Part shown: positions 30,476 through 37,474 of the stretch, one piece after another
Numbering within the stretch: position 1 is the stretch's first letter
Layout: every line of letters starts with the position of its first letter
Assembly: GCA_000955875.1 (NCBI GenBank)
Contig: JYOE01000027.1
Coordinates: 1-37,474 of the forward strand
Direction of reading: 5' to 3'
Source: Terrabacter sp. 28
GTDB lineage: Bacteria; Actinomycetota; Actinomycetes; Actinomycetales; Dermatophilaceae
DNA length: 37,474 bases
The notes under the pieces: generated by a model
Databases searched by the model: none
Seen by the model: only the letters and a program-made list of their open reading frames with translations
What the model was told of the DNA's origin: nothing
Position numbers and translations under genes: made by a program

Positions 30476-32144
30476 TGGAGTACTGCGGTGGCCCTTCGGC
30501 ACGTTCCGTCCCGACGGCCGGCGGTGGCGGTGGAGGCGGCGGGATCGGTGTCTCGGGGCCGCCCTCGTCGAGCTGGAAGGGCGGGTACACGTCGGTCATC
30601 AGCGCGGCGTACGCAGCCACCCGGTAGACCCACCGGTTGAGCCCGATGACGAGGTCGAACAGCGCCCGCGGGTAGCGGTCGGCGAAGAGCAGCGACAGCC
30701 CGGCGACGAGCACGAGGAGGCCGAGCAGTCCCCACCCGAAGGACTCGAGGTGCGCGCCGCCGTCACGGGCCCGGTTCCACGCCCAGCCGCCGCCGACGAT
30801 GAGCCCCACGATGATGTAGTGCGGGATCGCGAGCAGCCACCACTTGACGAGCACGAGCCCGCGCGAGAGGCGTTCGGGGTAGGCGATGTCGAGCGTCGCG
30901 GGGTAGTCGGGCTCGACGCCCAGGCTGAACGGCGGGTAGCGGTCGGTGCCGAAGGCGCCGTTCGCGTAGTACGACACGCGCCACGACCAGCGCAGCACGC
31001 CGAGGTTGAAGTCGAAGAGGCCGCGCGGGTACTGCCCCGTCACGAGGATCGCGAAGAACGCGATCACCGTCACGACCCAGAACGCGAGCCAGAGGAACGC
31101 CAGCACGACGAGGTGCGGGATGACGAGCAGCCACTTGAGCAGCCACAGCCACCGTGAGAGCGGCTCGTCGAGCCGTGCGTCCAGCCGCACCGGGCTCACC
31201 GCACGGGTGGCGGCACCCCACGTGGGTGGTGCGGCCGCTGCCGCCCCACTGACGACGTATGCCGTCGCGCCCGGTTGCGGGGGTAGAGGCTCGCTACCGG
31301 GGGCGGCGGGTGCCGCGTAGTCGGCCTGCGCTGGGTAGCCGCTCTGCGCGGGGTAGCCCGTCGTGGCCGGGTAGGCCGGGGTGGCTGGGTAACCGGGGCC
31401 GCTCGGGTGGTCGCCAGAGCGGGAGCCTGTCGTCCCCCGGATGATGAGGGCCACGGCGAGACCGGTCAGCACGAGACCGACACCGAGCATGATCAGGGCG
31501 AGCGGGATGAGGAAGTTCGCGCGCACCCCCATGGTGACGGCGAGGTCGACGCCGGGGCTGCCGTCGGCGTTCATCAGCACGACGGCCCAACGACCGTCGG
31601 TGACGTGCCAGGTGAGCACCTGCTGTCCGGTGCCGTCGGCGGAGGCGGCCCAGAAGGTCTGGGTCGAGGGCGGGGTCACGGTCGAACCACCCGGCACGGT
31701 GCGCAGCACCGCGGCCCGCTGCCCGCGGGAGAACGGGTCGGTGATGTCGACGACCTCGTCGTGCGTGACGCCGCCGAGGTAGGAGTCGACGCGCTGCGCG
31801 TCACCGATGCCGATGAAGACGGGCCGGCCGCTGTCCGTGGACCTGGCGGTGAGCCGGACGTCGACGCCCAGTCGGTCGAACGCCCAGGTCGGCACGTCCT
31901 GCCCGGCCTGCACCGCGACGTCCTCGGCCGTGATCGCGGGGGTGGCGCTGCGCAGGCTCGGCAGCGAGCCGGTGAAGTAGCCGGCGCTGTCACGCCCGAC
32001 GGCATACGTGATGGCGAGGCCTGCGCCCCCGAGGAGCAGGCCGAGGCCGGGAAGGATGAGGAGGCAGCCGATGACGAGGGCTACCAGATGGGGGCGGGTG
32101 GGGTGCGAGGCACGCACGGGTCGAGGGCTGCTGGTTCCGGACAC
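30471..32144 (-). CDS. DUF4389 membrane protein with two domain copies
   Basis: The 557-residue protein has an N-terminal helix (LVALVIGCLLILPGLGLLLGG), a roughly 180-residue extracellular part, another helix (FLIPLALIMLGVGLVLTGLAVAL), a Tyr/Pro/Ala-rich linker (PATPAYPATTGYPAQ), and then a C-terminal half with two DUF4389 copies. Each copy repeats WLLKWLLVIPHL or KWWLLAIPHYI followed by GQYPRGLFDFNLGVLRW or DRYPRALFDLVIGLNRW. Function unknown; the YPR-LFDF motif is the family mark. GTG 32144 is the earliest sensible start but its ribosome site is weak. Confidence 0.8.
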   Translation of the reverse strand: MSGTSSPRPVRASHPTRPHLVALVIGCLLILPGLGLLLGGAGLAITYAVGRDSAGYFTGSLPSLRSATPAITAEDVAVQAGQDVPTWAFDRLGVDVRLTARSTDSGRPVFIGIGDAQRVDSYLGGVTHDEVVDITDPFSRGQRAAVLRTVPGGSTVTPPSTQTFWAASADGTGQQVLTWHVTDGRWAVVLMNADGSPGVDLAVTMGVRANFLIPLALIMLGVGLVLTGLAVALIIRGTTGSRSGDHPSGPGYPATPAYPATTGYPAQSGYPAQADYAAPAAPGSEPLPPQPGATAYVVSGAAAAAPPTWGAATRAVSPVRLDARLDEPLSRWLWLLKWLLVIPHLVVLAFLWLAFWVVTVIAFFAILVTGQYPRGLFDFNLGVLRWSWRVSYYANGAFGTDRYPPFSLGVEPDYPATLDIAYPERLSRGLVLVKWWLLAIPHYIIVGLIVGGGWAWNRARDGGAHLESFGWGLLGLLVLVAGLSLLFADRYPRALFDLVIGLNRWVYRVAAYAALMTDVYPPFQLDEGGPETPIPPPPPPPPAVGTERAEGPPQYSI

Positions 32145-32293
32145 GCTGCAGCGACCTGTCTCGGCGAAGAGGCCGTGTCTTCCTGAGCCGGGGCGACGCG
32201 GACGGCTTGGTCAGCGTCCTAGGGTTCCCCGGTTCCTTCACGCTACGCCGATCTGACGAATCCGCTTGGGAACAGGGACATTCGTGGCCCACC

Positions 32294-32779
32294 TCACGAG
32301 CTGTCGCGCCCACCGCGGACGAGCCGGACCGCCGCGGACAGGATCGCGATCCCGCTGCCGACGAGCGCGACCACCCCCAGCACCCGGATCACGGTCTCCC
32401 ATGGTGTGCCCAGCACGTCGAACGGGAAGACCTGCCAGATGCGCACGATGGCGGCGATGCCGACACCGGTGATGGCGAGGTCGGTGAGGGCCTTGAAGCG
32501 CGGCGGATCGGCGGCGGCGAGCAGGAGGTTCGCGACCGCTGCGACGACGAGCGAGGCGTTGACGATGCCGAGGACCTGCGGAGTGCGGTCGGTGAGGAAC
32601 GGCACGGCCTCCCATCCGGGCCAGGCATTGACGAGCACGAGCATGACGACGTTGACGAGGACGCCACCGCCGTAGCCCCCGCTACGGGCCGCCCTGCCCG
32701 GTCTCTGCTGCGGCTCGTCGAGGTGGCCGGACCGGTGGTCGCGCGAGTCGGACGGCTGGTGCTCGGTCGCGGCGCTCAT
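32294..32779 (-). CDS. Four-helix membrane protein, unknown function
   Basis: The 161-residue protein has a 35-residue hydrophilic N-terminus and four membrane helices (VLVNVVMLVLVNA, LGIVNASLVVAAVANLLL, LTDLAITGVGIAAIVRIWQVF, VIRVLGVVALVGSGIAILSAAV). Its ATG overlaps the stop of the P-loop gene upstream by 4 bases (ATGA), so the two are translationally coupled. I cannot name its function. The 150 bp beyond its end contain nothing I recognise. Confidence 0.75.
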   Translation of the reverse strand: MSAATEHQPSDSRDHRSGHLDEPQQRPGRAARSGGYGGGVLVNVVMLVLVNAWPGWEAVPFLTDRTPQVLGIVNASLVVAAVANLLLAAADPPRFKALTDLAITGVGIAAIVRIWQVFPFDVLGTPWETVIRVLGVVALVGSGIAILSAAVRLVRGGRDSS

Positions 32780-34236
32780 GGCGCGCTCCCGGCGGGAACC
32801 GAGGACGCGCCCTCACGGGCGAACGACTCCCCCGAGGCCGTATGCCGTTCCAGCAGCTCGGCGGGCAGCGCCGCGCGCACCGCAGTGGCCAGCCCACCCG
32901 GCACGACCTCGCGCAGCTCGTAGCGGGCGCGTACCACCGGGACCGGCGCCGACAGGACGCGGGTCAGGTCGATGGGGGTGCCGGCGACGACGGCGTCACA
33001 GGCGCCGGCTGCGACGGCGGCGCGGATCGTCGCCTCGAGGTCGCCGACCTGCGCTGCGCCGTAGCCCATGGCCGGGAGCACGCCCCGGGCGTTCGGGTAC
33101 TTCGCGTAGGTCGCGGCGATCGACCCGACGGCATACGGCGTCGGGTCGACGATCTCGGTGGCACCGGCGGACCGGGCGCCGACGACGCCGGCCCCGTAGG
33201 TCATCGACCCGTGGGTCAGGGTGGGGCCGTCCTCGACGGCGATGACGCGGCGACCGCGCACCGCGTCCGGGTCGTCGAGGGTGACGGGGCTGTCGGCGCG
33301 CAGCACGGTTGCCGCAGGGTTGAGCGAGCGCACCGAAGCCTCGACGGCCTCGATGTCGCTGGGACGGGCCGAGTCGCACTTGGCGACGACGACGACGTCG
33401 GCCAGGCGCACGTTCGCCTCGCCGGGGTGGTACGTGGCCTCGTCGCCGGGGCGCAGCGGGTCGGCGAGGACGAGGTGCAGGTCGGGGACGTAGAACGGCA
33501 GGTCGTTGTTGCCGCCGTCCCAGAGGATGACGTCGGCCTCCTGCTCGGCCTCGCGCAGGATCTGCTCGTAGTCGACGCCGGCGTAGACGACGACGCCGCT
33601 GTCGATGTGCGGCTCGTACTCCTCGCGCTCCTCGATGGTGCAGTCGTGCAGGTCGAGGTCGGTATGGGTGGCGAAGCGCTGCACGGCCTGGGCGGCCAGA
33701 TCGCCGTACGGCATCGGGTGGCGCACCGCGACCACGCGCAGGCCGAGGTCGCGGAGCAGCCGCGAGAGGTAGCGGGTGGTCTGGCTCTTGCCGACCCCCG
33801 TGCGCACTGCAGTGACGGCCACGACCGGCTTCGTGCTGCGCAGCATCGTGTGGCGTGCGCCGTGGAGCCGGAAGTCGGCGCCGGCTGCGATGGCCTGTGA
33901 CGCGAGGTGCATGACCTGCTCGTGCCGCACGTCGGAGTAGGCGAAGACGACGACGTCGACGTGCTCGCGCCCAATGAGGTCGGACAGCTCGGACTCGGAG
34001 ACGATCGGGATGCCCTCCGGGTAGAGGTCGCCCGCGAGCTCCGGCGGGTAGCGCCGACCCTCGATGTCGGGGATCTGCGTGGCCGTGAACGCGACGACCT
34101 CGTGGCTCGGGTCGTCGCGGAAGACGACGTTGAAGTCGTGGAAGTCGCGACCGGCGGCGCCGAGGATGACGACGCGGGTGCGGTGCGAGCCAGTGCTCGT
34201 GTGATCGCTGCTCGTGTGATCGGTGCTGCTGTGCAT
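32776..34236 (-). CDS. P-loop protein, cyclic-2,3-diphosphoglycerate-synthetase type
   Basis: The 486-residue protein has an N-terminal Rossmann-like domain (RVVILGAAGRDFHDFNVVFRDD, YPEGIPIVSESEL) and then a P-loop ATPase/GTPase domain with VTAVRTGVGKSQTTRY (Lys150) and a LRPGDEATYHPGE segment. The overall layout fits the family named for the archaeal cyclic-2,3-diphosphoglycerate synthetase; bacterial members are often called GTPases and their reaction is unproven. ATG 34236 has GGAG 7 bases upstream. A His/Thr/Ser-rich N-terminus (DHTSSDHTSTGSH) is encoded by locally repeated DNA. Divergent from ornithine aminotransferase. Confidence 0.75.
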   Translation of the reverse strand: MHSSTDHTSSDHTSTGSHRTRVVILGAAGRDFHDFNVVFRDDPSHEVVAFTATQIPDIEGRRYPPELAGDLYPEGIPIVSESELSDLIGREHVDVVVFAYSDVRHEQVMHLASQAIAAGADFRLHGARHTMLRSTKPVVAVTAVRTGVGKSQTTRYLSRLLRDLGLRVVAVRHPMPYGDLAAQAVQRFATHTDLDLHDCTIEEREEYEPHIDSGVVVYAGVDYEQILREAEQEADVILWDGGNNDLPFYVPDLHLVLADPLRPGDEATYHPGEANVRLADVVVVAKCDSARPSDIEAVEASVRSLNPAATVLRADSPVTLDDPDAVRGRRVIAVEDGPTLTHGSMTYGAGVVGARSAGATEIVDPTPYAVGSIAATYAKYPNARGVLPAMGYGAAQVGDLEATIRAAVAAGACDAVVAGTPIDLTRVLSAPVPVVRARYELREVVPGGLATAVRAALPAELLERHTASGESFAREGASSVPAGSAP

Positions 34237-34411
34237 GGCCATCTCCGCGGCTGGGCCACCGACGTGACCGACACACCCCAGCGCGGGTAGTCCTGGCTGC
34301 GAGGCCCGCCATCGCCAGTGTCCCACCGGGCCCGTGCCGCGGCGGGCGGCAGAGAGCGGGGTCACGTCCGAACCGGGTGCCCCACGACCAGCACGGTGCG
34401 ACGATCGAAGG

Positions 34412-35677
34412 GTGAGCGACACGGCCGCACGACCCGAGGCCAGCGAGCTGATCAGCCCGGCCCGGATTCCCACCCCTGGCACCCCGACCCACGAGCACGT
34501 CTCTCTCGCCGAGGACTGGGTGGCGAGCAACTACAGCCCGCTGCCCGTCGTCATCGAGAGCGCCGAGGGGGCGTGGGTCACCGACGTGGAGGGGCGCCGC
34601 TACCTCGACGCGCTCGCCGGCTACTCGGCGCTCAACTTCGGGCACCTGCATCCCCTGCTCGTCGACGCGGCGCGGTCACAGCTCGACCGACTGACCCTGA
34701 CGAGCCGCGCCTTCCACAGCGACCGGCTCGGACCGTTCTGCCGCGACCTCGCAACGCTGGCCGGCAAGGAGCTCGTGCTGCCGATGAACACCGGCGCCGA
34801 AGCCGTCGAGACGGCGATCAAGACGTCGCGCCGGTGGGGCTACGAGGTCAAGGGAGTGCCGGACGGCCAGGCGCGGATCGTCGTCATGGCCGGCAACTTC
34901 CACGGCCGTACGACGACCATCATCAGCTTCTCCGACGACCCGCTCGCGCACGACCACTACGGGCCCTACACACCCGGGTTCGACACGGTGCCCTTCGGCG
35001 ACCTCGAGGCGCTCGAAGCGGCGATCACCGACGACACCGTGGCGGTGCTGCTCGAACCGGTGCAGGGCGAGGCGGGCGTCATCATCCCGCCCGACGGCTG
35101 GCTGCGTGGCGTGCGCGAGCTGACCCGAAGCCGCAACGTGCTCATGGTGGCCGACGAGATCCAGTCGGGCCTCGGCCGCACGGGCACGACCTTCGCCTGC
35201 GGGTTCGAGGGCGTCGTGCCGGACGTCTACGTGCTCGGCAAGGCGCTCGGTGGCGGCATCGTGCCGGTGTCGGCCGTGGTCGCCGACCGCGACGTGCTGG
35301 GCGTCTTCACCCCCGGGAGCCACGGGTCGACCTTCGGCGGCAACCCGCTCGCGGCCGCGGTCGGTCAAGCAGTGGTCGGGCTGCTCGCGACGGGTGAGTA
35401 CCAGCAGCAGGCGCACCGGCTGGGCCTTGCCCTCGAGAGCGGGTTGCGCACCCTCGTGGGGCACGGCGTCGACGCGGTGCGCTGCCGTGGTCTGTGGGCG
35501 GGGGTCGATCTCGATCCCGACCTCATGACGGGACGCGAGGCCTCGCACCGCCTGCTCGAGCGCGGCGTGCTCGTCAAGGACACCCACGGCTCGACGGTGC
35601 GCATCGCTCCCCCGCTCGTCGTCACCGACGCCGACATCGAGATCCTGCTCGTGGCCTTCGCGGCGATCCTGCGCTGA
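34412..35677 (+). CDS. rocD: Ornithine aminotransferase (class III PLP-dependent)
   Basis: The 421-residue class III aminotransferase converts ornithine and 2-oxoglutarate to glutamate semialdehyde and glutamate. It shows YLDALAGYSALNFGHLHP, MNTGAEAVETAIKTSRRWGY, GNFHGRTTTIISFS, VLLEPVQGEAGVIIP, the cofactor Asp in VADEIQSGLGRTG and Lys277 in LGKALGGG; the order and wording match RocD. GTG 34412 is preceded by GAAGG without spacing, so the mRNA may be leaderless. The 175-bp gap to the divergent P-loop gene has no recognisable boxes. Confidence 0.93.
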   Translation: MSDTAARPEASELISPARIPTPGTPTHEHVSLAEDWVASNYSPLPVVIESAEGAWVTDVEGRRYLDALAGYSALNFGHLHPLLVDAARSQLDRLTLTSRAFHSDRLGPFCRDLATLAGKELVLPMNTGAEAVETAIKTSRRWGYEVKGVPDGQARIVVMAGNFHGRTTTIISFSDDPLAHDHYGPYTPGFDTVPFGDLEALEAAITDDTVAVLLEPVQGEAGVIIPPDGWLRGVRELTRSRNVLMVADEIQSGLGRTGTTFACGFEGVVPDVYVLGKALGGGIVPVSAVVADRDVLGVFTPGSHGSTFGGNPLAAAVGQAVVGLLATGEYQQQAHRLGLALESGLRTLVGHGVDAVRCRGLWAGVDLDPDLMTGREASHRLLERGVLVKDTHGSTVRIAPPLVVTDADIEILLVAFAAILR

Positions 35678-35708
35678 GCTCGCACCCGCGCCGATGACGG
35701 CAGGCCAC

Positions 35709-35748
35709 TGACCCCGCCGGGGTCGGGGCGGGGTGCGGGGCGGGGTCA
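35709..35748. terminator. GC-rich inverted repeat between converging genes
   Basis: TGACCCCGCC (35709-35718) and GGCGGGGTCA (35739-35748) are perfect 10-bp complements. The right arm includes the stop codon of the DUF222 gene. The interior is also G-rich. Likely a two-way transcript end. Confidence 0.6.
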
Positions 35749-37440
35749 TCTGGTGTGCCAGGTGACCCCGGTCGCGGTGACGGTCGCGGTGAGGTCGTGC
35801 TGGTGGACGTGGGTGTGGTGGTGGGGGCAGAGCAGGGCCCCGTTGGTCAGGTCGGTCCGGCCGCCGCGGTGCCACGGGACGACGTGGTGGGCCTCGCACC
35901 AGGTCGCGGGCACGGTGCAGCCGGTGAAGCTGCAGCCCCGGTCTCGGGCGGTCAGCGCGAGGCGCTGGCTGTAGGTGAAGAGCCGTTCGCGGTAGCCGAC
36001 GTCCAACGGTGCCCCGTCGCGGCCCAGGACCATCGGGATGATCCCGGCGTCGCACGCCATCCGCCGCACCACCGACGGTGAGAGCACGTCCCCGGTCAAC
36101 GTCATCCCGGCCCCCTTGCCGGCGCCCGTGCCGGCGCCCAAGGTGTTCTCGAGGTCGGCGGTGAGGGTGTCGTAGTCGATGAGGACGACGACCTTCGCCT
36201 TCTCGGTGACCGGGACCCCGCGGGCGGCCGCGACACCGCGGCCCACGATCGTGAGCAGCGCGTCCATCCGGCGCCGGGCCGGGGTGCGCTCGTCAGGGGC
36301 GGTCGTGTCGCCGTGCTCGTCCTTGACCGGCCGCGGCGCCGCGAGCGGGTCGATCGCGGCCTGGAGGATCGCGGCGCCCTCGGGGTCGAGCATCCCGCGC
36401 AGCCCCACCATCCCGGTCTTCGTGGGCGGGGTGAACCACAGGCCGCGGGCCTGGCGTCGGCCCTGGTCGAGCGTGTCCTCGTCCCGCGGCGGGCGGACCT
36501 GCTCGGTGTGGTGCCGGGCCAGCCGGGCCAGCTCCTCCGGCCGCAGCACCCCCGCCTGCGCCGTCAGGTCACCGATCGCGGTGGCCAGGTCGTCGGGGTC
36601 GGCGACCGGAGCGACCCGCTCCTCGAAGTCGACGACCTGCGCCGCGTTGCCCACCGTGACCTGCTGCGTCGCCACGAGCATCCGCAGCCGCGCCCACCGC
36701 GCGTCGGCCAGTGCCGTCCCGACCGTCACGAACGCCTTCGCCTGCCCGGCCGTCAGGGACGCATCGAGACCGCGGAGCCAGTCGACCCGCGACAACCCAC
36801 CCGGCGCGTCCACCCCCCGCGCGACCAGCTCGGACACCAACGTCACCAACGTGACCTCCAGGCCCCGCCGCTGCGCCGCGACCCGCTCCATCGCCGCCAC
36901 CAGGGCCTCCTCCGCGTGCGCGCCGAGACCGATCCCCAGACTTGCCTCGAGCTCGAGCATCGGGTCGTAGCCCTCACCGAACCGGTCCGGCCAGCCGCGC
37001 CACTGTTCGCCGTACCGGTCGCCGCCCCCAGGTCTGTGGCTGGATCCCCGCCGACCGTCAGCGTCGGGCGCGGCGCCGAACCGCGCCTCGATCCGCGCTT
37101 CTACGGACTCGATCCAGGCTGGGTCGTTCACCATCTGCTCGAAGTCGACCGGGTCGGTCCAGCGCACCTCGCGCAGGTCGATCGAGTCCAGCTCCTCTGC
37201 CGTCAGGCCGGCCCAGGCCCCTCGAGGCTGCGCCGCCGGCCGCGCGGCCGGCGCCTCACGCCGCGTCCTGACCCGACCCTGCGCGGAAGGTGCGCGCGAC
37301 CCAGACGACGCAGACGGCATACGCCCCGAGAACAGCTGCCAGAACCCCACCTCGGCCGCGCCACCCGCCGCGCGCTGACGCTCCTCGAGGTCAGCCAGCC
37401 GGCTCCTCAGGAGCTCGAGCGTCGACGGTTCCGATGCCAT
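35746..37440 (-). CDS. DUF222 protein with C-terminal HNH endonuclease (13E12 type)
   Basis: The 564-residue protein has a long helical DUF222 region (about residues 80-480) and a C-terminal HNH domain: CSFTGCTVPATWCEAHH, VVPWHRGGRTDLTNGALLCPHHH. The metal and catalytic residues (Cys pairs, EAHH, Asn, HH) are all present. This is the multi-copy actinobacterial family that includes the 13E12 repeat proteins of M. tuberculosis. Its role is unproven; it is probably a DNA endonuclease of mobile or stress-response character. ATG 37440 lies 3 bases from the SOS box. Confidence 0.92.
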   Translation of the reverse strand: MASEPSTLELLRSRLADLEERQRAAGGAAEVGFWQLFSGRMPSASSGSRAPSAQGRVRTRREAPAARPAAQPRGAWAGLTAEELDSIDLREVRWTDPVDFEQMVNDPAWIESVEARIEARFGAAPDADGRRGSSHRPGGGDRYGEQWRGWPDRFGEGYDPMLELEASLGIGLGAHAEEALVAAMERVAAQRRGLEVTLVTLVSELVARGVDAPGGLSRVDWLRGLDASLTAGQAKAFVTVGTALADARWARLRMLVATQQVTVGNAAQVVDFEERVAPVADPDDLATAIGDLTAQAGVLRPEELARLARHHTEQVRPPRDEDTLDQGRRQARGLWFTPPTKTGMVGLRGMLDPEGAAILQAAIDPLAAPRPVKDEHGDTTAPDERTPARRRMDALLTIVGRGVAAARGVPVTEKAKVVVLIDYDTLTADLENTLGAGTGAGKGAGMTLTGDVLSPSVVRRMACDAGIIPMVLGRDGAPLDVGYRERLFTYSQRLALTARDRGCSFTGCTVPATWCEAHHVVPWHRGGRTDLTNGALLCPHHHTHVHQHDLTATVTATGVTWHTR

Positions 37441-37442
37441 GA

Positions 37443-37471
37443 GTCGAACATATGTTCTGCATATCTGCTTG
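37443..37471 (-). repeat. Right copy of terminal inverted repeat
   Basis: Reverse complement matches positions 7-35 at 28 of 29 bases; the one difference (GAACATATG here, GATCATATG there) falls in the SOS-box core. Here the repeat is the promoter region of the DUF222/HNH gene. Confidence 0.85.
37444..37459 (-). promoter_or_regulatory. LexA (SOS) box of the DUF222/HNH gene
   Basis: TCGAACATATGTTCTG matches the actinobacterial LexA consensus TCGAAC-N4-GTTCGA at 10 of 12 fixed positions, with a perfect 12-bp palindrome GAACATATGTTC at its centre. It starts 3 bases upstream of the ATG. In M. tuberculosis several 13E12-family genes are preceded by SOS boxes, which supports damage induction here. 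Confidence 0.8.
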
Positions 37472-37474
37472 AGT

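Noticed and set aside
1..37474. Reading the two terminal inverted repeats as ends of a 37-kb transposon
   Set aside because: There is no transposase or integrase. The content is ordinary chromosomal metabolism, and the repeats are explained by a multi-copy DUF222 promoter.

Overview
The window is 37,474 bp of very GC-rich DNA. It carries 36 recognisable protein genes, no rRNA or tRNA gene, no phage or plasmid module and no CRISPR array. GTG starts are frequent and genes often overlap by 4 bp. Several promoters look leaderless. There are F420-type (PPOX-fold), GlxR/CRP-type, MT0933-like and DUF222/HNH (13E12-like) features. Together these point to a chromosomal segment of a high-GC actinobacterium, most likely Micrococcales (an Intrasporangiaceae-like organism is my guess, not shown by the sequence).

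Left part (1-12 kb): a secreted-lipase-like LCAT-family hydrolase lies divergent from a hemerythrin with a histone-like basic tail. A leftward operon follows: HTH regulator, inositol-monophosphatase-family phosphatase, BenE benzoate transporter. A rightward overlapping operon encodes a double GNAT acetyltransferase, a CoxG/SRPBCC protein and an atypical SDR. After these come a classical SDR, an MT0933-like small protein and a membrane-anchored DUF4097 adhesin-like protein. Next (12-14.5 kb) are a DoxX membrane protein, a small two-helix membrane protein, a dienelactone hydrolase and an unknown protein.

Centre (14.5-19 kb): a compact biosynthetic locus. Type III polyketide synthase, an ICMT-like membrane methyltransferase, an FAD-dependent oxidoreductase and isopentenyl-diphosphate isomerase form a tightly coupled leftward operon. 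A UbiA prenyltransferase is transcribed divergently from a 60-bp gap that holds two matching leaderless promoters. The set suggests a methylated, oxidised and possibly prenylated phenolic lipid or quinone. A PPOX-family flavin/F420 enzyme and a polymerase-ligase LigD-type protein follow.

Right part (22-37.5 kb): a complete fructose phosphotransferase locus (fruR, fruK, fruA, ptsH, ptsI) with an HPF/RaiA-like gene behind it. Then come an alpha/beta hydrolase with a tiny membrane protein, a DUF4389 membrane protein, a four-helix membrane protein coupled to a P-loop protein of the cyclic-2,3-diphosphoglycerate-synthetase type, a divergent ornithine aminotransferase, and a DUF222/HNH endonuclease behind a LexA (SOS) box.

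Non-coding structure is unusually rich. A 20-bp repeat arm (core GGGAACTGAGCACTCGACG) is found only in gaps between convergent genes, 13 arms at four loci. The two ends of the window are 28/29-bp inverted copies of an SOS-box promoter. The 7-mer GGCATAC/GTATGCC occurs about 25 times, roughly sevenfold more than base composition predicts. Several 9-, 12- and 13-bp tandem arrays sit in leaders or coding N-termini.
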